Source: Microbacterium sp. BR1 (GTDB lineage Bacteria; Actinomycetota; Actinomycetes; Actinomycetales; Microbacteriaceae). Taken from it: a stretch of DNA of 64,000 nt. Below are positions 63,954 through 64,000 of the stretch, one piece after another. Location of the stretch: NCBI RefSeq assembly GCF_002812725.1, contig NZ_NMUN01000009.1:1-64000 (forward strand), in the 5' to 3' direction. Under the pieces are notes generated by a model. The model did no database searches. It saw nothing but the letters and a program-made list of their open reading frames with translations, and was not told the origin of the DNA. The position numbers and the translations under genes were made by a program. Within the stretch, counting starts at the first letter, position 1, and every line of letters starts with the position of its first letter.

Positions 63954-64000
63954 GATGTCTCCTCTTCTCGAGGTCAGTCCAGCGGCAATCCGCGCGGCCA

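Overview
The DNA is GC-rich throughout, with actinobacterial gene style: GTG/TTG starts, 1-8 nt gene overlaps and purine-rich ribosome binding sites. Gene content (SCO6880-type transfer proteins, MobF relaxases, DUF4913 proteins, IS256- and IS21-type elements) fits a Microbacterium-like member of the Micrococcales. Nearly all of the window is mobile DNA. Two integrative and conjugative elements (ICEs) lie head to tail at the 3' end of a tRNA-Ser(CGA) gene. Only the tRNA (63031-63121) and a short-chain dehydrogenase (63201-63953) look like host chromosome.

ICE1 enters from beyond the left edge and ends at a 30-bp copy of the tRNA 3' end (13792-13821). It carries a transfer operon: the tail of a TrbL-like protein, a SCO6880-type protein, a VirB4-like ATPase, an unknown protein, a VirD4/TraG coupling protein, an SSB and a DUF4913 protein. 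A small membrane protein follows. A leftward operon then holds excisionase, tyrosine integrase, a 94-aa protein, a basic repeat protein and a MobF relaxase.

ICE2 (13792-63060) lies between the two 30-bp copies. Its left part is a second transfer operon: SCO6880-type protein cut at the att site, VirB4, ParA-like, TraG, HNH-like, DUF4913, SSB. An AbiD/AbiF-type HEPN protein with a probable leader RNA and a second MobF relaxase follow. A long accessory region comes next. It holds a 5.3-kb Tn552/Tn402-like transposon with a MerR-controlled redox operon, an IS256 element, small envelope-type proteins, and a GIY-YIG gene split by an IS21 element. It also holds a PD-(D/E)XK-like gene opposite a HEPN-motif gene, an XRE-ImmA/IrrE pair, two helical proteins of a DUF5677-like type, a serine recombinase and an alpha/beta hydrolase. 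Next come a 2041-residue nuclease-like/STAND NTPase and a zeta-toxin-like pair. The right end has a leftward maintenance operon (HTH, ParA, partner, glutaredoxin-like, basic repeat protein, small protein) and a rightward regulator-integrase pair next to the intact tRNA.

The most promising points are the giant STAND protein as a candidate antiphage sensor, the HEPN genes, the small-protein plus basic-repeat module shared by both ICEs, and the truncation of the ICE2 transfer operon exactly at the att core. The truncation means either that ICE2 has lost its own mating channel or that ICE1 landed inside it. All functional statements are read from sequence motifs; no database search was possible.
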